This document shows positions 59,056 through 64,000 of a stretch of 64,000 nucleotides of DNA, in pieces. Below the pieces are notes generated by a model. The model saw only the letters and a list, made by a program, of their open reading frames with translations. It was not told the origin of the DNA and made no database searches. The stretch is from Nocardiopsis eucommiae (GTDB lineage Bacteria; Actinomycetota; Actinomycetes; Streptosporangiales; Streptosporangiaceae). The stretch's first letter is position 1; every line of letters starts with the position of its first letter. The position numbers and the translations under genes were made by a program. The stretch is from assembly GCA_018388625.1 (NCBI GenBank), contig CP074402.1:2604001-2668000 (forward strand), written 5' to 3'.

Positions 59056-60050
59056 GCGCGTCCACCGATTCCGGGGCCGCCGCTCACGGCGGCCCCGGCC
59101 ACCCGAAACGTCCCGTCACGGGACCCCGCGCGCGCCCGGGTCGGTTCCGCCGGGCGGCGACCAGGGCCCGCACGTGGCTCCCCGGCCTGCTGCTGGTCTC
59201 CCCGTCGATCCTGCTCATCGGCGTGTTCGTCTACGGCATGATCGGCTGGAACACCCAGCTGGCCCTGAGCGACAAGCACGCCCCGATCCAGGACGGCTCC
59301 TTCGTGGGGCTGACCAACTTCGTCCAGCTGTGGCAGGAGGCCCGATGGCCCGCCGCCGTGACCAACGCGGTGGTGTTCACCGTGGTGTTCGTCGGCGGCG
59401 CGCTGTTCCTCGGCTGGCTCCTGGGCCTGCTGCTGGACAAGGGCATCCGGGGCGAGGCGGTGTTCCGGACCCTCTTCCTCGCCCCGATGGCCGTGTCCTT
59501 CATCGCCACCGGCGTCGTGTGGCGGTGGCTGATGAACCCGGCGCCGGCCGAGCGCGCCACTGGGCTCAACGCCCTGTTCGTCCACCTCAACCTGGACTTC
59601 CTGGTCAACGACTGGTGGACCGCGCCCGACCTCGGCATGGCGGCGATGGCGCTGCCCGCCGTCTGGCAGCTGGCCGGGTACGTCATGGCGCTGTTCCTGG
59701 CCGGGTTCCGCGGGGTGCCCGAGGAACTGCGCGAGGCGGCCCGGGTGGACGGGTGCTCGGAGTGGGGCGTGTACTGGCGGGTGGTCATGCCGCAGCTGCG
59801 CCCGGTCACCCTGAGCGCCGTCATCATCCTGGGCCACATGTCGCTGAAGGTGTTCGACCTGATCATCGCGGTGGCGGGGCAGCAGATCGTCGCGGACGTC
59901 CCCGCCGTGTACATGTGGGCGATGGTCTTCGAGGTCCGCGACCCGGCCAAGGGGGCCACCATCGCGTCCTACCTGCTGCTCGCCGTGGCGGTGTTCGTGA
60001 TCCCCTACCTGGTCTGGACCGTGCGCAAGGAACGGAGCGAGGGCCGATGA
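59052..60050 (+). CDS. Sugar ABC transporter permease (MalF-like)
   Basis: A 332-residue inner-membrane permease with six spans; ATGA overlap with the binding-protein gene. The EAA loop that docks the ATPase is EELREAARVDGCSEWGVYWR. The long first periplasmic region and IGWNTQLALSDKHAPIQDGS are typical of MalF-like carbohydrate permeases. It forms a heterodimer with the next gene. Confidence 0.9.
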   Translation: MSASTDSGAAAHGGPGHPKRPVTGPRARPGRFRRAATRARTWLPGLLLVSPSILLIGVFVYGMIGWNTQLALSDKHAPIQDGSFVGLTNFVQLWQEARWPAAVTNAVVFTVVFVGGALFLGWLLGLLLDKGIRGEAVFRTLFLAPMAVSFIATGVVWRWLMNPAPAERATGLNALFVHLNLDFLVNDWWTAPDLGMAAMALPAVWQLAGYVMALFLAGFRGVPEELREAARVDGCSEWGVYWRVVMPQLRPVTLSAVIILGHMSLKVFDLIIAVAGQQIVADVPAVYMWAMVFEVRDPAKGATIASYLLLAVAVFVIPYLVWTVRKERSEGR

Positions 60051-60916
60051 CCCAGAGCGCACCCGGACGGGTGAACGCCCCCTCGGGCGTGGGCGCCGGA
60101 AGCAGCCCGCGCGGGCGGGCGGTCCGGTTCACCGTCCTGCTGGTCCTGGCGGCGCTGTTCCTGCTGCCGATGTACGTGCTGGCGGTGACCGGGTTCAAAC
60201 CCTTCTCGGAGGCCACCGCGGCCCGGGCGTGGCTGCTCCCGCGCGAGTGGAGTCTGGAGGGGTGGTCCACGGCCTGGTCGGCGCTGGCCCCCGGACTGTG
60301 GAACAGCGTGCGCATGGCCGTGCCGAGCGCGGTCATCTCCGCCGTGCTCGGCTCCATGAACGGCTACGTGCTGGCGCGGTGGCGCTTCCCCGGGGCGGAC
60401 ACGGTGTTCACGCTGTTCCTGTTCGGGATGTTCATCCCCTACCAGGCGGTCATGATCCCCCTCCAGCAGATGCTGGTGAACGGCGGTCTCATGGGCGGGC
60501 TGTTCCCGCTCATCCTGGCGCACACGGTGTACGGGATCCCGATCTGCACGCTCATCTTCCGCAACTACTACGCCAGCATCCCGGGCTCCCTCATCGAGGC
60601 GGCGCGGGTGGACGGCGCCGGTCTGCTCCGCACGTACGCCCACGTGGTGCTGCCGGTGTCGGCGCCCGCGTTCGCGGTCACGCTGATCTGGCAGTTCACC
60701 TCCGCGTGGAACGACTTCCTCTTCGCGGTGTTCCTGACCGGGCCCAACAGCTGGCCGGTGACGGTGCAGCTGAACAACGTGGCCGGGTCCATGGTGGTGC
60801 CCTACAACCAGCAGATGGCGGCGGCGGTGCTGGCCTCGCTGCCGACGCTCCTGATCTACCTGGTGTTGGGGCGGTACTTCATGCGCGGCCTCATGGCGGG
60901 TGCCCTCAAGGGGTGA
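60047..60916 (+). CDS. Sugar ABC transporter permease (MalG-like)
   Basis: A 289-residue permease with six spans; ATG 60047 overlaps the preceding stop. The EAA loop is GSLIEAARVDGAGLLRTYAH. The C-terminal end is GRYFMRGLMAGALKG, a typical MalG-type ending. No ATPase follows: the operon stops at a strong hairpin, so the pair probably shares an MsmK/MsiK-type ATPase encoded elsewhere. Confidence 0.9.
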   Translation: MTQSAPGRVNAPSGVGAGSSPRGRAVRFTVLLVLAALFLLPMYVLAVTGFKPFSEATAARAWLLPREWSLEGWSTAWSALAPGLWNSVRMAVPSAVISAVLGSMNGYVLARWRFPGADTVFTLFLFGMFIPYQAVMIPLQQMLVNGGLMGGLFPLILAHTVYGIPICTLIFRNYYASIPGSLIEAARVDGAGLLRTYAHVVLPVSAPAFAVTLIWQFTSAWNDFLFAVFLTGPNSWPVTVQLNNVAGSMVVPYNQQMAAAVLASLPTLLIYLVLGRYFMRGLMAGALKG

Positions 60917-60920
60917 CCCC

Positions 60921-60951
60921 GTGGCCGCCGGGGCACGCCCCCGGCGGCCAC
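60921..60951. terminator. Bidirectional terminator after the sugar ABC operon
   Basis: GTGGCCGCCGGGG (60921-60933) pairs perfectly with CCCCGGCGGCCAC (60939-60951) around a five-base loop, between convergent stops at 60916 and 60956. Confidence 0.72.
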
Positions 60952-60955
60952 CCCC

Positions 60956-61876
60956 TCAGCCCCGTGCGGCCGAGTAGACGCTCAGGTGCGTGTGGGCCAG
61001 GGAGAACAGCGGGGTGGGCACGCCGAGCTCGCGGCCCCGGGCGACCAGGTCCCCGACGATGTGGTCGCCCTCCACCGGGTTGTCGTGGGTCAGGTCCCAG
61101 TACATGGACGTGGAGGTGTCGCGTTCGGTGTCGGAGATGACCCTGTCGGCGAATCCCCGGATCCGGTCGCTGGGCGGGTACCCGGCGGCGGTGGCCACGG
61201 TGATCGCCTCGGCGAACATCCCCGCGCTGAACTCGGAACCGCCCGGGGCGCGGTTCACCCTGCCGATGGGGGCGCGCATCAGGCAGGTGACCGCGCCCAG
61301 ACTGGCCAGGAAGACCCACTTGTCCCACATCTCCTGGCGGATCTCCTTGGTGGGGCGGGCGGTGAACCCGGCCTCCTCGAGGGCGCCGTGGACCCGGTCC
61401 AGGTCCACCACGGGGGAGTCGGAGAGCGGGCCGTAGACCAGCTCGCCCATCTTCCCGACCTCCACGATGCCGCCCGCCTCGTCCAGGCGGGTCATCACCA
61501 TGCACACCCCGCCGTACACGTGGTCCTCGCCGAACCGCTCCACCAGGACGTCCAGGTGGCGCATGCCGTTGAGGAAGGGGACCACCACCGTCCCTGGGCC
61601 CACCGCCGGGGCCAGGTCCTCGACCGCGTCCTCGAGGCCGTAGGACTTGACCGAGAGCAGGATCAGGTCGTAGGCGTCGGTGAGCTGGTCCTTCGTGACC
61701 GGACGGACGGTGGTGTTCTCGGTGTGCCCCTCCACGGAGGTGATGTTCAGACCGTGCTCCGCCAGGAGCGCGGCGCGGGCGGGCCGGACCAGGAAGTCGA
61801 CGTCGCGACCGGCCTGGACGAGCCTCCCGCCGAAGTAGCCGCCGACCGCTCCCGCACCCACGACAAGGATTTTCAT
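60956..61876 (-). CDS. Ketopantoate reductase family protein (PanE/ApbA)
   Basis: A 306-residue NAD(P)H-dependent reductase. The Rossmann motif is MKILVVGAGAVGGYFGGRLV, followed by LILLSVKSYGLEDAVEDLAP (with the catalytic Lys region), LNGMRHLDVL and KWVFLASLGAVTCLMRAPIG. The C-terminal domain has SMYWDLTHDNPVEGDHIVGD, matching the catalytic His/Asn/Glu region. It may be a ketopantoate reductase of coenzyme A synthesis or one of the many paralogues. It is a single gene. No gene was seen in 61877-62073. Confidence 0.86.
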   Translation of the reverse strand: MKILVVGAGAVGGYFGGRLVQAGRDVDFLVRPARAALLAEHGLNITSVEGHTENTTVRPVTKDQLTDAYDLILLSVKSYGLEDAVEDLAPAVGPGTVVVPFLNGMRHLDVLVERFGEDHVYGGVCMVMTRLDEAGGIVEVGKMGELVYGPLSDSPVVDLDRVHGALEEAGFTARPTKEIRQEMWDKWVFLASLGAVTCLMRAPIGRVNRAPGGSEFSAGMFAEAITVATAAGYPPSDRIRGFADRVISDTERDTSTSMYWDLTHDNPVEGDHIVGDLVARGRELGVPTPLFSLAHTHLSVYSAARG

Positions 61877-62073
61877 GCCTCTCCCACCCGATAGTTCGTG
61901 ATCATCGCAAAACGTACGGCTCCGGGAGGGGGCTGGCAAGGTCGGGGGCTTCTCGCGCGCGTTCGGTTCGGGTCTTGGTGACCGCGCCATGGAGGGGAGC
62001 GGTCGGGGGCCGCCAGTCTGATGGCCGGTTTCCCTGAGCGACACCGCCGCGTGCACGTGTCGGGGGACTGCGC

Positions 62074-63359
62074 TCACCGATCTCCGTCGCGGTGTCGACC
62101 AGTTCCGGGACGGCGCGCTCGGCGCGGGTGAGGCGGTCGCCCGCCTCCCGCCCCACCGGCACGAGGACGATCCCGGGTGGGGGACCGCCGCCGTCCCGGG
62201 ACGAACAGGAGCCCGAGCCCGGCGAGCACCGCCGCCACCACCGGGACGAGTCCGGGGGACGCGGCGACCGCCGCACCGCCGAGGACGCCGCCCAGCGCGG
62301 CCCCGACGTACACCGAAGCGCTGTGCACCGCCACAGCCCGCGAAGCCGCGCGCGTGCCCGCGCGGTCGAGCATGAGTGTCTGGAGGCTTGGTGGTACGGC
62401 CCACGCGGCGGCCGACCAGACCACCAGCAGGGGAACCACCGCCCACAGCGGAACCGGAGCGGTCGACCACAGCAGGGCCAGCGCGGACATCGTCAGGCAG
62501 AAGAGCGTCACGGAGCCCCGGAGGGTGCGCAGCGGCCCGAAGCGGTCCACGAGGTGACCGGAGGCCTGTGCTCCCAGCAGCCCGCCGATCCCGGAGCACA
62601 CGAGCAGCACGCCCAGGACGACGGGGGTGACGCCGGAGAGCCCGGCCAGGACCACCGCGACGTAGGTCTGGAAGGCGAGGTTCCCGGCCACGGTCAGGAC
62701 GGTGATGACGAGGACGGCCGCCACGGTCCGGTCCACCAGGGGCCGCACCAGGTCGGACAGGGTGCGGTGCTCCTCTTCGACGAGGCCGCCGGGCAGGGTG
62801 CGGGCGGCCAGGGCCAGTGCGACCAGGCCCAGCACCCCGCAGAACGCGAAGGTCGCCGGCCAGCCCCACAGGGAACCGATCCACGTCCCGAGGGGGACGC
62901 CGAGCAGCACGGCGCCGGTCAGGCCGGTCATGACGGCCGCCAGGTGGCGGCCCCGGCGCTCCGGCGGGGCGAGGGTGCTCGCGAGCGCCAGGGCGGTGGG
63001 CAGGACCACCGCCGCCGCGAGCGCGGCCAGCACCCGCAGGGCCGTCAGCGTCAGGTAACCGTCGGCCAGGGGAGCGGCGACGTTGGCGGCGGCGAACACC
63101 GCCAGGGCGCAGAGCAGGGCCCTCCGCTGGGGAACCCGGGCGAACAGGACCGCCCACAGGGGGCGGCGAGCGCGTAGACGAGGGAGTACACGGTCACGAG
63201 CTGACCGGCGGCCGCCTCCGACACCGACATGGCGGAGGCGATCGCCGGGAGCACGCCGATGATCACGAAGTCGTCCGTCTGGACCGCGAACGCGGACAGC
63301 ACCAGGGGAGGAGCCACGGGGGAGGGAGGCGGGAACCAGGCATGGAATAAGGGTAACAT
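62074..63359 (-). CDS. MFS transporter (DHA1-type drug efflux; one frame break)
   Basis: About 420 residues. ATG 63359 starts MLPLFHAWFPPPSPV; the first span reads TDDFVIIGVLPAIASAMSVS. A one-base correction near 63155 links SLVYAL to AAPLWAVLF and the main body (LRVLAALAAAVVLPTALALA, GVPLGTWIGSLWGWPATFAF). About twelve spans are expected. The last 35 residues are Arg/Pro-rich and may be out of frame. It resembles CmlA/AraJ-like efflux permeases; the substrate is unknown. Confidence 0.78.
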
Positions 63360-63478
63360 CTGTTTCCCTAAAGCCGAGGGTCCGGCCGGGAGTCTCCTCG
63401 GCGACGGGCCGTCGGCTCCCGGTGCCGGGGGCGCGACCACGGCGAGGGTCGTGTCACCGGCACCGCGGCCGTCCGGGT

Positions 63479-64000
63479 TCAGGCCTCGGGGATGTCGCGT
63501 CCGAAGGCCTCGGGCGTGATCGAACCGGGGTCGGGGCCTCGCCGGACACCGGTGTCGAGGGCGTCGATCGCGGTGAGCTGGTCGGTCGTGAGCTCGAAGT
63601 CGAACACGTCGAAGTTCGCGGCGATCCGTTCGGCCCTGACCGACTTCGGGATGGCGGACCGGCCCTCCTGCAGGTGCCAGCGGAGCATGACCTGGGCGGG
63701 TGTGCGCTCGTGGGCCGCCGCGATCTCCCGGATCAGGGGGTCGTCGAAGGTGGACCGCTCACCATGGCCCCGGTAGCTGGTGATGCCGCCGATCGGTGAC
63801 CAGGCCTGCGTCAGGACGCCTTGGTCGGTGTTGGCCCTCTGGGCGGCGGGCTGGGTGAAGTAGGGGTGCACCTCGATCTGGTTCACCGCGGGGACGATGT
63901 CGGTCCGTTCCAGCAGGTCGGCCAGGGTCTCGGGCGTGAAGTTGCTGACGCCGACCGCCCGGACGCGCCCGTCGTCGAGGAGGGTCTCCAGCGCCCTGTA
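63479..64000 (-). CDS. Aldo/keto reductase (5' end beyond the window)
   Basis: The C-terminal 174 residues of an aldo/keto reductase whose start lies to the right of the window. Visible segments are VRAVGVSNFTPETL, NQIEVHPYFTQPAAQRA, LTQAWSPIGGITSYRGHG, and the cofactor-binding SAIPKSVRAERIAANFDVFD that signals NADPH use. The order and spacing match family members of about 275-280 residues. The stop at 63479 follows DIPEA. The 119-base spacer to the MFS gene contains no gene. Confidence 0.88.
   Translation of the reverse strand, partial: YRALETLLDDGRVRAVGVSNFTPETLADLLERTDIVPAVNQIEVHPYFTQPAAQRANTDQGVLTQAWSPIGGITSYRGHGERSTFDDPLIREIAAAHERTPAQVMLRWHLQEGRSAIPKSVRAERIAANFDVFDFELTTDQLTAIDALDTGVRRGPDPGSITPEAFGRDIPEA

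Overview
The window is about 70% G+C with dense, overlapping operons. It carries several actinobacterial hallmarks: DmdR/IdeR-type iron boxes, Zur boxes, an Scr1-type XRE regulator paired with a DUF397 protein, an AztD-containing zinc system, and a CRISPR repeat of the actinobacterial type I-E kind. I infer a filamentous actinomycete, possibly Nocardiopsis or a relative; the genus is a guess. No rRNA, tRNA or insertion sequence was recognised.

Layout. 0-3.8 kb: zinc importer aztC-aztD-aztB, divergent from aztA, around a Zur box. 4-8.8 kb: AraC regulator and an iron-siderophore ABC importer behind a perfect iron box. 8.9-11.9 kb: TetR regulator plus a membrane cupredoxin and a multicopper oxidase; the same operator lies before both units. 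11.9-16.4 kb: UvrA-like ATPase, VOC protein, AraC protein and a zinc alcohol dehydrogenase. 16.4-31.5 kb: two blocks for four-carbon sugars and sugar acids. The first has PdxA2, a TctCBA transporter and an erythrulose-phosphate route under a GntR regulator. The second has an aldolase, a DUF1537 kinase, GntP and an oxidoreductase under a DeoR regulator. 31.6-36.7 kb: an MFS exporter divergent from methyltransferase, DUF364, GHMP kinase and PLP synthase genes, with a Zur box on each side. 36.7-42.3 kb: YjiH protein, Nudix, DUF397/Scr1 pair, a CRISPR array without cas genes, and an APH-family protein. 42.3-45.2 kb: a FecCD-type importer behind a perfect Zur box. 45-49 kb: HAD hydrolase, SGNH hydrolase, TetR and a methyltransferase. 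49-54.8 kb: siderophore-binding protein, siderophore-interacting protein and a heterodimeric ABC transporter with two iron boxes. 55-64 kb: GntR, MFS, a lipoprotein, a sugar ABC importer, PanE-like reductase, MFS and a partial aldo/keto reductase.

How it fits together. The strongest inference is a zinc-starvation regulon spread over the window: AztABCD, a small-molecule cassette that looks like metallophore synthesis plus export (31.6-36.7 kb), and a matching importer (42.3-45.2 kb), all behind Zur-like boxes. In parallel, three iron boxes control siderophore uptake.

Quality warning. About 34 reading-frame breaks interrupt otherwise intact, conserved proteins. In those examined closely, adding one base to a C or G run restores the family sequence. 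I read them as consensus errors rather than pseudogenes, and gene coordinates below span the break.
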